Below are positions 28,201 through 35,075 of a DNA stretch of 64,000 nucleotides, in pieces. Location of the stretch: NCBI RefSeq assembly GCF_905475465.1, contig NC_062243.1, forward strand, positions 7,650,267 through 7,714,266, written 5' to 3'. Source of the stretch: Pieris napi (Eukaryota > Arthropoda > Insecta > Lepidoptera > Pieridae). The position numbers and the translations under genes are program-made. The notes beneath the pieces are model-generated. The model was not told the DNA's origin. It did not search any database and was given only the letters and a program-made list of their open reading frames with translations. Position 1 is the stretch's first letter. Each line of letters starts with the position of its first letter.

Positions 28201-31200
28201 TAAGAAGGAGTTTGACGAGCTGACCGCCAACCTCCAGTAGTGGAGAGGCACTTTAAGAAGAAGAAGAAGAAAGTGGAAACCATTCTTATCGGCTCTATGA
28301 GAAAATAAATGCATGCGTTTTACGTATCTTAAAGCCTAATTTGAATTTACAAATGAAATGATCCCGGGCTTTTACTTTATCAGAAACTTTTTTGGTCCGG
28401 CGGTTTATTTTGACAGTCACGAATGTTTTCACACAATGTTTGTGGATCGATCTCTTTGACGAAAAATTTACTACCAATATTGACATTCCAAATTTAAATT
28501 ATTTTTAATCGTATATCTAGCGATTTTTAATACTTATCTTAATCACTATTTACATAGGGCCTCTTTAAGTATGGTTGTTATAAAAAAACAATTAACAGTG
28601 TATTAATACATATTGAAGTAGATGATCGAATATTATGTACAAAGCAAGCATTGGCGTGCTTAATTATTGCTCATAATACCAATCTAAATTTCAATCTGGT
28701 AGATATTATGTTGGAAGTCTCATCGGCACGACAGCAAGATCTAATTCATCCTATCTGTAAAGGAAGTGTCGAAACTACACATAAATAAATAAAAAACACT
28801 CTACTCGACCGCTGTAAATTCTTATACTCATAAAAATTTAAGTAACGATAAAACAATTGAACTTATTTGTAGAAATGCAGTGTAGGGAAAGTATAGATTT
28901 AATTCTACCGCTTACGAAGGTAGGTATTTGTAAACAAAGAACTAGAAGCGGGATAAACAATTCTAATTTTGAAAAGTGTGTCAAACATAGTAAACATAGT
29001 GCATTTTTACTATCTTGGTACAAAATTTAAGCAATAACGAACAACACATTTTCTTATTTTACGAGACAATATGCCTGTAAAAATAGTGGTTCATAAAAAC
29101 AGAATCTAAGTATTTATCCATTAAGAAGATATATTGCAGTATACAAAAGTAAACAACTTAATTGTAAGAACATAATAGTTTTGTTTTATAACTCAATAAA
29201 CAAACTACTTGCAGAGCACATTCAGTAACGAGATGAAACTCTATATCATTGCGCCGAATGCGGCAGACGACGTCGAAATTACCTACAAAAAAATGATTGT
29301 GCCAGTCATACACGAGAAATAGATCGAGAAGGATGGAAGGTAATGTAAGCAGCGCATACTTGCTCGGTGCTTACTGACTAGTAAGCACTGCGCAAGTATG
29401 CGCAAAGCGCGGCAAACGAGCAAAAAAATTGAGATGTCATGACAATTATTTAACTATGTATTTACAATGTTCATAGTGCAATATTTTAGCACTGATTAGT
29501 ATATAATGCCTGCAGCAAGACATTGATCGAGTGGTTAATTGTAACATAAGAAATAGATTGGAGTTTAATATGTCAAAATGTATATTGGTCGAACGTTTGC
29601 GACAGTTTTAGTGCTGAAAGATTTGGCAATATATATGCAGATCCTGATTTAGCGAATCACATAAACCAGATATGCAAAACGTCTTACCACGTTTCGACTT
29701 CACGAACTGTGTGCAAGTGCAATTATGATTTTCTACAATTCTTTAATCAGAAGTCACTTGGACTGTAATGGTGTAGGCCCCATATGAAGCAAAATACAAT
29801 CTTTACAAAAGAGCTGTTTATGTATCCGGCCCTATTTGTTTTGGGTATGGTGGGTTATGACCAGTTAAGGATATTAAGAAATTTGTGTTTTATATTATTA
29901 GTATTTTTAATTGTAGAGGTACTGAGGTATAGGTATTAATATGTAGTTATATAGCTTCTATTATAGTAATAACAGTAAGGATACAATAATTAATAAATGT
30001 TGTCTAAGATTTTGCCGTCTTTGGCGTTGAGTGAATATTAAAATCGTCGTTCTCAATATCGCTTTTCCCATGAACGATTGTCGTTGGCATAATCCATTTT
30101 CTTATAATGGAAGCCAAGAAGAAAAGTGCAATATCGATATAACTTCATTGAATTGTTTTCGTAAACGAAAGCGACAATCGTCTTTTTTCATTCTAGATTT
30201 TTCCACGCTTCGAGAAGCTTCCAAGACACGATTAATTATATCTTCGTTGACGTCAATATTTTAATACGAGAATTTTCGAAATGTATTTCCTAAAACCCGA
30301 AGCCAAAGGAGGAAGTTTTCTACATAACTAGTGTATTTTTTATTTTAGATTATACCAATATCGATTGTGTAAGTGCGACGTGCCTAGACGGGCCACTTAT
30401 ACGGGTGATTAGGGGCCATTTGTTCGTCTGTCGCTCATGTAATAAACATGGAAGCAATAAGCGTTATTGGAAAATTTATGGGAATGCTTTCATTATTTTA
30501 CATTTTAAAAGTATACACTATTGATTATTTGATGTTTATATTTAATATGGTGTATGCGGATAATACATATTACAAAAGGTCAATGTAATAAAATGCGTGG
30601 CGCCAAAGCTGGCGCTACCATATATTAGTAACGACTTGAATATGTTGACTATAGAAATGGCGGGCTTCCTAGTAAATAACAAAAAATTATCTTTGGTTAA
30701 TAACGAAACCTCTTTGGTGATACAGATATCAGTGCAAGTGCCCTTTGAGCTGTATTTAAGACAATTTTAAGTAGATATGCACTTAAATATAATATATTTT
30801 AATAAAAATGATTTAATTCACGGACAATGTCTTTTTCATATTTTTTAGTATGTTTGATTCAAAAAACTACAAAGTAAATTTAAAACAATATAGGGCTAGT
30901 TTTACGCAACCGATTTCTTAATCTTTTAATTAATGATTTTAATGAAAAGGTAATTAACTCAGAAAAAAATGTAGTTTATTTTAATTTACATAATTCAAGT
31001 CAGCTAACTTCTGTATATTGGAAATCTATTATTTTTATGAAGTATATAAAATACCTATTATAATATGTTATTCTAATAATATATAATAAAAGGTTAAGAG
31101 TATTTTAATGAAGAAGTTTTCTTCTATTTTTAAAACATTCATCATAATAAAGTCCAGGATTAATTAAACTTTTTAAGCGTTCTTTGAGAAGAAAACTTTC

Positions 31201-33022
31201 GTGAAGTATATTACAAACTTATGACGAACCGAAAGGACGAGTTCTGACTTTTAATAAAGGCAAAATATATTCGTATAAAATTGCTATGATGAATCCTAAC
31301 CTGTGATTTAACAGATATAACAATCCATACTCGAGTTTGGAAATATAACAGTCAAATATCTTATATATAAAATTCTCGTGTCACAATGTTAGTTACGATA
31401 GGTACTCCTCCGAAACGGCTTGACCTATTTTTATAAAATTTTATATGCATATTCAGTAGGTCTGAGAATCGGCTACTATCTATCTTTCAACCCCCTAAGT
31501 GATAAGGGGTGTCCACCCCAAAATTTTTTTTTATTCTTTAGATTTTTTTTTGTTTTTATTTTATTATGATACACCATACAAAAATAGATACAACCCCTAA
31601 TTTTCACCCCTCTACGATCAATTTTTTATAATTGTAGAGTTAGTAGTTGTATTTTTATTGAACTAAAATAATATTTCCTAGAAATAATATACATGGCAAA
31701 ACAAATGTTTGCCGGGTCAGCTAGTAGATATATAAAACATAGACAACATCACATAGATAAGTGAGATTCTTAGCTAGTTGCATTCGACACGGATCGGCAA
31801 GACGATCTTATAAAAAACCATAGACAGATATTACTGCTATGACCCCCCCCCACATATGTTGTTTTACGCGATTTAATACATCAAAATTTTGGCCAAATCG
31901 GTTTTCCAATCAATAAAACATTCTGATGTTAAATTGTTACTCACTCTGTCAGCCACGCCGCCCGGCAGCACGCTCTTCACGACGACGCCTGAGGAGCGGC
32001 CCCCAACGATGCCAAACGCCAGCCCAGACCCGTCGTTCACCAGCTCTACCACCTCCACCTGGGCCCACTCGCCGAACACCTGCTACGAAAGAAGGAAAGG
32101 CAAAACTTTATTATATACAATAAAAGGATAGTTAGGTGAAACAAAGTGGACTAGCCCCCATAGTGGGATTCCCTTTGTCGTGGGTAGTCTCTTTCTTTTG
32201 AACATGTCAACTACATAACACAATTTTTAATTAAACTATTGTTGCACAATAACAATATTTTCTGTATCAGCGTAGGACAGTTTAACAAGATGATGTTTAA
32301 GATTTTTATTGAATGTATGTCATGTGAGTTTTGAAACGTTAGTGATAATTTTGTTTTTAGAAAGTAGTTAAAGATGAAAGGGCCTCGGAAGGAATAAAGC
32401 GTTGGGCGAAGAAAGTGCGTTTTTTGGGTTGCTTATATTATGTACGTTTGCGTTTTGTATGATGGTTTGTGGATGGTGTGGTCGGTGTTTGTTTCCAATA
32501 AAGTGTGCATATTGCCATTAAGTATAGTTGTCTAAGCGTTAAAAGGTTTGTTTCATGTACAATTTTGAAGTAAAGACTAAATAAGTATACTTTAATTTCA
32601 CAATATCTATGCAATAATCACGATTAAATTACATATTTTATTTTGCTTTTTAGAATTCGCTTTTAATTCTTTCCTCTTTAAATTTATTGTTTCATTCTTC
32701 TCTATCTAATAAAACGAGCAAACTATTTAAATTATAAAAACTACCAAGATGTAGGGTCTAATGACACATATATCCAGTATTTACCCTTATCTTGGGTCTT
32801 GAACGGGTTTTTTCAAAAAACTTACGCAGCTTCTAATTGGTATATAACAATTATAGCTTTAAAACCTTTTAATGACCTGTTTATTAAGTTGCAGTTAAAA
32901 CTAGGCTTAAACTTGTTTCTTTAGCTTCAGTATTCGATGTTGAAAATCTAGATTGTTCTAAATATTCTTCGGTATATTTTTTCTTACTGTAATTTTGCTT
33001 CTAGTTAAAGGAAGAACTTACC
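1118..33022 (-). CDS. Patj: Patj, four-PDZ-domain cell polarity scaffold (whole gene, spliced)
   Basis: Patj is a cytoplasmic scaffold of the Crumbs-Stardust-Patj apical polarity complex; its PDZ domains bind partner C-termini. Exons, 5' to 3' on the minus strand: 33022 (start), 32079-31945, 27735-27586, 22141-21971, 20646-20540, 20031-19910, 18138-18047, 12915-12821, 10948-10825, 10307-10095, 9608-9438, 8976-8839, 8521-8389, 8075-7933, 7508-7334, 2796-2705, and perhaps 1209-1118. All junctions from 32079 to 2705 have GT/AG ends and agree in phase. Four PDZ domains are seen: GLAFGIVGG (PDZ1), GLGITVAG (PDZ2), GLGISLEG (PDZ3) and GLGFSILDY (PDZ4). The segment RSRSLEPLSWLAMW just before PDZ4 is, from memory, characteristic of insect Patj. 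About 690 residues are certain, against roughly 870 in fly Patj. The N-terminal L27 domain known from the family was not found. A paralogous multi-PDZ protein (MPDZ-like) is the only serious alternative. Confidence 0.9.
1210..2704. other. Patj intron, no recognised feature
   Basis: AT-rich intron sequence between exon 16 and the candidate last exon. An open stretch near 2.5 kb on the minus strand (GRAIEWKTQTSRY) lacks a proper acceptor. An undetected short exon may lie here, because the phases of the flanking exons do not match in the more protein-like frame. Confidence 0.4.
2705..2796 (-). CDS. Patj: Patj exon 16: end of PDZ4
   Basis: A 92-bp exon (phase 1 in, phase 0 out) after acceptor TTATTTACAG. 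It reads LVTIGISKPLPCSTVVGGDK then VNGSSFQNSQ before donor GTAATT. The sequence APKG-LVTIGISKPLP across the junction completes the last strand of PDZ4, so the large LINE insertion lies within a functional intron. Confidence 0.88.
2797..3490. other. Patj intron, 3' side of the LINE
   Basis: AT-rich intron DNA between exon 16 and the LINE tail; nothing else recognised. Confidence 0.5.
3491..7130 (-). mobile_element. Non-LTR retrotransposon (CR1/L2-like), 5' end uncertain, ORF2 intact
   Basis: The element lies inside the last large Patj intron, in the same orientation as Patj. The 3' UTR (3876-3491) contains a TG-rich simple repeat, an AATAAA signal on the minus strand, and ends in short tandem copies of an ATGAAAA-type unit, as CR1-like LINEs often do. 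No ORF1 was found; only a short open stretch (7075-6824) precedes ORF2, so the element is probably 5' truncated. The upper limit is approximate because no target-site duplication was identified. Confidence 0.85.
3877..6858 (-). CDS. LINE ORF2: endonuclease and reverse transcriptase, 993 aa
   Basis: A single uninterrupted frame. Residues about 48-260 are an apurinic-like endonuclease: QN at 53-54, the catalytic-type TE at 82-83, YRSPS at 149-153, GD at 181-182 and DH at 252-253. Residues about 480-790 are the reverse transcriptase: NYRPISVLPPIAKI (551-564), FLDMKKAFDS (621-630), GVPQGSVLGP (679-688) and the catalytic YADD (711-714). A C-terminal tail of about 200 residues follows. Every core motif is intact with no stop or frameshift, which points to a recent insertion. 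The clade (CR1/L2/Rex-like rather than Jockey or RTE) is judged from motif style only. Its base use is less AT-biased than the intron around it. Confidence 0.93.
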   Translation of the reverse strand: MVYLKFHPIMDNVISLITEIDNSEVANSSLCDVHDICNQSPKFHKNDLKIISQNIVSVYSKLDDFQLTLAQLNFEADLIILTECRIDSDKPIPQMENYTSYSTTNHINQCDGVVIYVSRKHSVNVKEIILTHASCLQILFCGVTVLGIYRSPSHTNSEPFTDSLDRHLTSLKNCINLIITGDININLIDRNDAPQQERNNRLYYLNMLAMHGLLPGHVLPTRYGNCLDHFMLRLDKNKHSANINVINTSVTDHSTIFLRLSNIPKSGASTKTKTFIDYDKAIATLRDSTLVADLTSLNNPNMIIELLLSKIRQTLDLHTVTKIITCKYRVVKPWMTLGILRCVRNRNNMQKKLKLDPDNEILKITYRRYRNYCNKLIRNLKRNYNKLQLILNKNNSKKLWQTVNNITNRNKNKSDNYELLHCKETAQESIDHCNQYFTQVGKSLAEGILAQQPAYNCSDKTTSNYPHLTSFVLRDTDNDEVLNVLMGLKSNSAPGWDGIPTQFLKLTADIIVPIIVHLINLCFAQGVFPDALKIAVVTPVYKGDDKTDISNYRPISVLPPIAKILEKIINKRLMNYLNTFNILSPSQYGFRRDLSTEDAVLDLTSLITNAVDKNKKCAAVFLDMKKAFDSVSITDLIDKLEKIGIRGIPLKLFKDYLCNRKQSVKIGKHQSEQCEITFGVPQGSVLGPTLFLVYINNLCNMDIEEGTMFTYADDTAVVFVADTWEAVKNNSQKGLARIAKWLSDNLLTLNTSKTNYVCFSNYNSSQPPPTFAIQIHTCGSPHSIICSCDFIKRQNCVRYLGTMVDQRLSWRDHIELVMARVRKLIWLFKNLRHVADSALLKQIYTALAQSILIYCIPAWGGAIKTKFLELERAQRSLLKVIHFKPYRFPTEMLYAVSDLLSVRKLYVLQTTLRTHRHIGYDPSILNRRRRHNVAPLPTFKTKYAHRQYCYQSANLYNKLNKELNLYNMNKYKCKITINCWLKTQTYEEVESTI
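7334..7508 (-). CDS. Patj: Patj exon 15: middle of PDZ4
   Basis: A 175-bp exon (phase 0 in, phase 1 out) after acceptor ATTTCCAG. It reads DPSEPSSSVIVVRSVVSGGA, then ALDGRLSPGDRLISVNGQD and a helix ending AIKSAPKG. Donor GTAATC. The 4.5-kb intron that follows contains the intact LINE. Confidence 0.93.
7933..8075 (-). CDS. Patj: Patj exon 14: start of PDZ4
   Basis: A 143-bp exon (phase 1 in, phase 0 out) with a strong pyrimidine tract before its acceptor (TTTTTCTTACAG). It includes RSRSLEPLSWLAMWSDHIDY and KEDRGLGFSILDYL, the beginning of PDZ4. The RSRSLEPL..LAMW block is the best single identifier of Patj in the window. Donor GTAAGT. Confidence 0.93.
8389..8521 (-). CDS. Patj: Patj exon 13: linker between PDZ3 and PDZ4
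   Basis: A 133-bp exon (phase 0 in, phase 1 out) after acceptor AATTCCAG. It encodes SGVLGGSLQDLLAPPQRLIK followed by a serine-rich AKSESSVASLCSAATVLSAG and HDHD. Donor GTAAAA. Confidence 0.85.
8839..8976 (-). CDS. Patj: Patj exon 12: second half of PDZ3
   Basis: A 138-bp, phase 0/0 exon, missed by a simple ORF search because it is short. After acceptor GTTATAG it reads VNGWRVLGAHHVEVVTRLRA then VTSPVLLVIVRKRSEKANG. It supplies the missing second half of PDZ3, with the peptide-groove helix (HHVEVVTRLRA). Donor GTATGT. Confidence 0.88.
9038..9210 (-). mobile_element. Helitron-like fragment
   Basis: Read on the minus strand it ends GGGTCTGCTAG followed by T, the CTAG-T end of a Helitron. It contains the conserved AACGGCTGGACCGGTT motif that lies near the 5' end of the other short Helitrons in this window. 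The 5' terminus is not clear. Confidence 0.5.
9438..9608 (-). CDS. Patj: Patj exon 11: first half of PDZ3
   Basis: A 171-bp, phase 0/0 exon with VGSIIKGKDSGLGISLEGT, an RHYIRAIAPNGPVAKLG segment and IYQVGDELLE. This is the carboxylate-binding loop and central strands of PDZ3. Donor GTACGT. Confidence 0.93.
9660..9975 (+). mobile_element. LINE 3' end (reverse transcriptase C-terminus plus tail)
   Basis: The plus strand encodes a decayed LINE C-terminus with the recurrent segment WNQLPTEVFPNQFNVWSFK. It is followed by a 3' UTR motif (ACATCAGGTGAGCCGTTTGC) and an A-rich tail. This tail is common in lepidopteran non-LTR elements. It lies in the intron between Patj exons 10 and 11. Confidence 0.7.
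10095..10307 (-). CDS. Patj: Patj exon 10: acidic linker leading into PDZ3
   Basis: A 213-bp, phase 0/0 exon after acceptor CTTTTTAG. It encodes a strongly acidic stretch (YDESTVIEVEPESDIQP and EEAEIVIGRDDDISEREI) followed by IQDKWRDVLKDEPDWPGNQ and YQYDVI, which probably forms the first strand before PDZ3. Donor GTAAGT. Confidence 0.9.
10516..10763 (-). mobile_element. tRNA-derived SINE
   Basis: The minus strand begins with a tRNA-like head: box A-like GGTCTAGTAGTTAGTA and box B GGTTCGATCCC. It ends in a poly(A) tail, seen as a T run at 10516-10524. It sits in the intron between Patj exons 9 and 10 and differs from the other SINE family in the window. Confidence 0.75.
10825..10948 (-). CDS. 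Patj: Patj exon 9: linker after PDZ2
   Basis: A 124-bp exon (phase 2 in, phase 0 out) reading YLRGAGFERLQKALAAQDG, then a proline/serine stretch ending SLAKYSFSV before donor GTAAGT. The YLRG..FE.LQ motif after PDZ2 is shared with fly Patj as I recall it. A plus-strand open frame across this exon (10772-11266) is an antisense shadow. Confidence 0.88.
11087..11198 (-). rRNA. 5S rRNA copy with degenerate 5' end
   Basis: The minus strand matches insect 5S rRNA from about position 25 to the 3' end. It includes CACCGGTTCTCGTCCGATCA, CCGAAGTTAAGCAACGTCGG and GTACTTGGATGGGTGACCGC, ends GATGTTGGC, and is followed by a run of nine T, a Pol III terminator. The internal control region looks intact. The first 20-odd bases are diverged and about six bases short, so this is probably a dispersed pseudogene. 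A 5S-derived SINE head is less likely because the match runs to the natural 3' end. It lies in the intron between Patj exons 8 and 9. Confidence 0.85.
12821..12915 (-). CDS. Patj: Patj exon 8: end of PDZ2
   Basis: A 95-bp exon (phase 0 in, phase 2 out) after acceptor CTGTTACAG. It reads VDGVSLHGVTNHRAVALLRD then AKGPNVKLKALR, completing PDZ2. Donor GTAACT. Confidence 0.92.
13164..13420 (-). mobile_element. SINE family A copy, diverged
   Basis: Contains GGCGTTACAACC, TTAGGTCTGGGCCTCAGATT, GTCGACTTTTTGGGTC and a decayed tRNA-like head near 13360-13420. It is homologous to the copies at 26.5, 43.0, 49.4, 52.4 and 59.4 kb. The head lies at the right end, so the element is on the minus strand. 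Confidence 0.7.
13870..13933. repeat. Perfect 28-bp inverted repeat with 8-nt loop
   Basis: Arms at 13870-13897 and 13906-13933 are exact reverse complements (CTCGTAAGAAAATGTAGTTT and eight further bases), separated by TTACTCAT. It lies in a Patj intron and is not part of any element I recognise. It could fold as one long hairpin in RNA from either strand. Confidence 0.9.
14913..15271 (-). mobile_element. Short non-autonomous Helitron
   Basis: On the minus strand the element starts TCTATATATATATAATG after an A and ends AACGGCTAG before a T. These are the expected Helitron ends (TC...CTAG, inserted between A and T). At 359 bp it has no coding sequence. It lies in the intron between Patj exons 7 and 8. 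Confidence 0.65.
18047..18138 (-). CDS. Patj: Patj exon 7: middle of PDZ2
   Basis: A 92-bp exon (phase 1 in, phase 0 out) after acceptor CTCTACAG. It reads ELSGIFVKSISAGSAADLCG then KIRVNDRIVE before donor GTGAAT. The ELSGIFVKSI stretch closely resembles insect Patj PDZ2 as I recall it. Confidence 0.92.
18139..19909. other. Patj intron between exons 6 and 7
   Basis: AT-rich, with a T run near 19083-19096. A slightly GC-richer stretch at 19440-19560 may be a transposon remnant. Nothing else is supported. Confidence 0.4.
19910..20031 (-). CDS. Patj: Patj exon 6: start of PDZ2
   Basis: A 122-bp exon (phase 2 in, phase 1 out) encoding LPLDMAVRGCEPETLSYEV, ELNKDSALGLGITVAGYVC and EQ. GLGITVAG is the carboxylate-binding loop of PDZ2. 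Donor GGTAACA. Confidence 0.92.
20072..20254. mobile_element. Short TIR element, family T copy 1
   Basis: Imperfect terminal inverted repeats of more than 50 bp: ACATTTGATAATAAAAC, then TTTTTTACCGGATTGAAGTT and ATGTATTTACAATTATTTT on the left, with the reverse complement on the right. The core, read on the minus strand, has a CCGACGTTTTGCGTGC motif shared with the copy at 55.2 kb. No coding capacity; superfamily unresolved. Confidence 0.75.
20540..20646 (-). CDS. Patj: Patj exon 5: proline-rich linker
   Basis: A 107-bp exon (phase 0 in, phase 2 out) after acceptor TTTTTCAG and before donor GTGAGG. It reads PVASIVAVVPREALGPSPRP and continues with runs of proline (PPPLITVPPPKLPPP). The split last codon AG+A gives Arg with exon 6. 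Confidence 0.8.
21971..22141 (-). CDS. Patj: Patj exon 4: linker between PDZ1 and PDZ2
   Basis: A 171-bp, phase 0/0 exon between acceptor TTGCTTCAG and donor GTAAGA. It encodes an acidic and proline-rich linker (SLGASQAPIVPSRLLTDP, then SSPPTPPPTIIEETYHHR) with no recognised domain. Assignment rests on strand, position and phase agreement with its neighbours. Confidence 0.75.
22545..22880 (-). mobile_element. LINE 3' end fragment
   Basis: Reverse-orientation relative of the fragment at 9.66-9.98 kb. Both share the block encoding the LINE C-terminus (the complement of CAGCTGGTTCCACATAGTGG) and the ACTCTCAATGCCAGAGGGCT block. It is decayed and lies in the intron between Patj exons 3 and 4. Confidence 0.6.
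23537..24086 (+). mobile_element. Short non-autonomous Helitron
   Basis: Begins TCTATATATATAAAAG after A and ends CCAGGTCAGCTAG before T. Near the 5' end it carries AACGGCTGGACCGATT, a motif shared with other short Helitrons here. At 550 bp it has no coding sequence. Confidence 0.75.
25921..25938 (+). repeat. Poly(G) tract of 18
   Basis: Eighteen consecutive G in very AT-rich intron DNA, preceded by about four tandem AACAT-type units. Its exact length may be affected by sequencing slippage. Confidence 0.9.
26513..26745 (-). mobile_element. SINE family A copy, diverged
   Basis: Shares GTGGCGCTACAACC, the GGTCTGAGCCTAAGATTT block and the CATCGACATTTTGGATCC block with the 43.0-kb copy, with many substitutions. 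The tRNA-like head is poorly preserved. Confidence 0.65.
27586..27735 (-). CDS. Patj: Patj exon 3: second half of PDZ1
   Basis: A 150-bp, phase 0/0 exon beginning DGRLRSGDMLLRIGAV and ending VRLLVARPAHSVQT before donor GTAAAG. It holds the second half of PDZ1, with the helix that lines the peptide groove (ARQAAAVLRQ). It is strikingly GC-rich for this AT-rich region. Confidence 0.92.
27860..28275 (+). mobile_element. RTE-type LINE 3' end, 5' truncated
   Basis: The plus strand keeps an open C-terminal stretch: FEMWCYRRMLRISWVHRVTN, then KISYLGHVFRHERYRRLQ and RRTGRNRKSWLRNIREW, ending in TAG at 28238-28240. These are the tail motifs of RTE-class reverse transcriptases. The copy ends in a (GAA)n-type run (28255-28270), as RTE tails do. 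It is only slightly decayed, so the insertion may be fairly young. It lies in the Patj intron between exons 2 and 3. Confidence 0.8.
28276..31358. other. Patj intron between exons 2 and 3, remaining sequence
   Basis: No supported gene. It contains the hairpin at 29.35 kb. A weak inverted pair around 30.07 and 30.18 kb (ACGATTGTCG and CGACAATCGT) may mark an old TIR element. Confidence 0.4.
29352..29403. repeat. 24-bp hairpin with 4-nt loop
   Basis: Arms 29352-29375 and 29380-29403 pair as GCGCATACTTGC and GTGCTTACT with their complements, interrupted by one 3-nt internal mismatch (TCG opposite TGC). The loop is GACT. The arms are GC-richer than the surroundings. Confidence 0.85.
31359..31724 (+). 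mobile_element. Short non-autonomous Helitron
   Basis: Begins TCTTATATATAAAATTCTCG after A and ends GCCGGGTCAGCTAG before T. A CGAAACGGCTTGACC block near the 5' end parallels the other Helitrons here. At 366 bp it is non-coding. Confidence 0.75.
31945..32079 (-). CDS. Patj: Patj exon 2: first half of PDZ1
   Basis: This 135-bp exon, phase 0 at both ends, reads VFGEWAQVEVVELVNDGSG and then the carboxylate-binding loop GLAFGIVGG, ending VLPGGVADR before donor GTGAGT. The acceptor is CGTAGCAG. It continues directly into DGRLRSGD of the next exon, a junction typical of PDZ domains. GC-rich relative to the flanking introns. Confidence 0.93.
32080..33021. other. Patj intron 1
   Basis: AT-rich intron between the ATG exon and exon 2; nothing recognised. 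Confidence 0.45.
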
Positions 33023-33085
33023 ATGATGTGTCTAAGCAAGCGTTTCTTGGGCGTGCGCGGCTGACTCTTAGATCAGCTAACCTTC
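33022..33085 (-). CDS. Patj: Patj exon 1 candidate: 5' UTR ending in the start codon
   Basis: An ATG at 33024-33022 is followed directly by a strong donor GTAAGT, so the exon would contribute only Met, joining in phase 0 to VFGEWAQVEVVEL of exon 2. The same frame is closed upstream by a TGA about 48 bases before the ATG. The sequence before it lacks a pyrimidine tract, so it looks like a first exon rather than an internal one. A short upstream reading frame (MEKVS then stop) lies just 5'. The upper boundary is a guess. If this is a true start, this form lacks the L27 domain; an upstream L27 exon not recognised by eye remains possible. Confidence 0.5.
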
Positions 33086-35075
33086 TCCATCCTCACTTCA
33101 CTTCACTTTTCACAATCACTATTATGCACTTTACTTCACTTTGGTTGCATATTACGTTGAATAAAGTTTAGTGCATTAAGTCAAAATTTATCTTTCACAA
33201 AAAAGCTATCAAATTAAATTGATTATTTTAAGTTTTAGACGCTTATCCTAAAACGTGTACATGAAACTTAAATCGATCTATCAAAAAAATACTTTAGGAT
33301 TTTTGTCATTATAGAAATAGACATCTCACACAGCCTCAATTCTATGGTGGAGGTGCACTTTGAAGAAGGGGTTAATCATATCAAATTCAGTCAAAACATG
33401 ACAAGTTTTCATTTATTTTTTTAAGTACACCACGTCACTTATCATCATGTCATCACAAATATATATCTCCTATTGAAGAATCATCATGGCTTTAATTTTG
33501 GATGCTAGGATTCTGAACAATGTGATAATACAATTTTCTATAGTGTAAGTTACAAAAGAAAAGAAAAAAAAAGCACACAAATTATAGATTAATTTAATCA
33601 TTACTTACTCGGCTCACTACCTACACTATATAAGTATATTAAGTAGCATTCATTCACATATCCGAGTGAGAGGTTTTTACAGCCGGAATTTGTAAGATTT
33701 ACTTTAACATTCTTAATATATCTTCGTCAGACCTTAACGTAGTTGCGACCTAGTAATCAAATCGATTTATTTTCAAACATTCTTAGCACGCACGATGTAA
33801 CAGGGAATAATGAATACTAAACAGACATCTCTAAGCTATTAAGTAACCCCAGTGTTATATAGAATGCATATTACGGCTAAGCTTTTTCGCAATGCGTTTA
33901 GCAAGAGCTAATTCTGCATCAAACTCAAATAATATAGTTTAAAGTATTGATGTTATACCAAATAACACTTGTGATAAAAGAATTTCCAATTGGGTCCATA
34001 ATGCGTGGCAGAATGTGCCTAATAAGACACTCGGTTGTGGTGATACGGGTGGAATTTTATATTTATTCTATATCAATTACATTATTACTGTGTTCAGATA
34101 GGGCGTAAAACTGTACAGACCTGGGCATACGTATCTTACGAATGTATAGTCTATCAAAATTGCATTACAATCTGCTAATTAGTTATACTGTATATGTATA
34201 TGATTAATGTGTGTAAGTTAAACTACTATTTAAACTAATTAACATATGTAGCATTTTGATAAGTTAGGAGAACAAAACATAAGAAACAAAAATTATACAA
34301 AAAGGCATGATTGTATTTAATTAAAGCAATGCTAATATAGAAATATACACTACCCTTTCAATTAATTTATACGATCAATAAAACCTTCTACCCTTCTACC
34401 GTGAACAAATAATGATACTATTAAATCTCCATATTAATATTGTAACAGACAAATATCACTATATATGCCGTATCTTAATACTTTATCACAAAGTCATAGA
34501 TTTCCTAAGGACAAAAAACGTTTAAAACAACTCTTTGACAGACCATACACTATAATATTACTGATATATATCTAAATACCGTATGGGCTTGGATATAATT
34601 GAATTGTTTTTCAGAATTAAGCTAAGAGTTGGCTACAACCGCCTCGTATGAATGGCGCCGCGGAACTACCGAAAAGCCGAAATGGCGGGAAATCTGACAT
34701 GCGCTTTGGGAAATCGATGCGAGAAATATTTAAAAAGCGTCCTATTTAAAGCGTCGAGTCAGCGATTTTGTGGTAGTTTTTTGAGCTTTAACAAAGTCCC
34801 TAAGGGTCTTAGTTTAATCTCATTTAGCTATTTTAACGAATGAATTTTTGAAATTGATATCAAGCGGTTATTTTTATATTTTTTCTTCGAGTTTACGTTA
34901 ACGGGTCTTCATTGAGCTTTTTCAAGTGCCCGCGAGTTTCTCGAAAAGAATAAATTTATAAAAAGGGGACGAAGTTAAAATTTTCATATGAAATATAAAA
35001 ATGGAAGTGGAAAAATTCAAAATCTTTTATTCATATGAAAGTATAAAAAACAAACTACGTAGCGCTGTCCAGGGC
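33086..35075. other. Region upstream of Patj
   Basis: This should contain the Patj promoter if the 33.0-kb exon is first, but no confident TATA or initiator was picked out. An open stretch at 34652-34843 has no recognisable content. Confidence 0.35.

Noticed and set aside
31889..32131. Two overlapping plus-strand frames near 32 kb
   Set aside because: Both are antisense shadows of GC-rich Patj exon 2, which encodes half of a PDZ domain on the minus strand.
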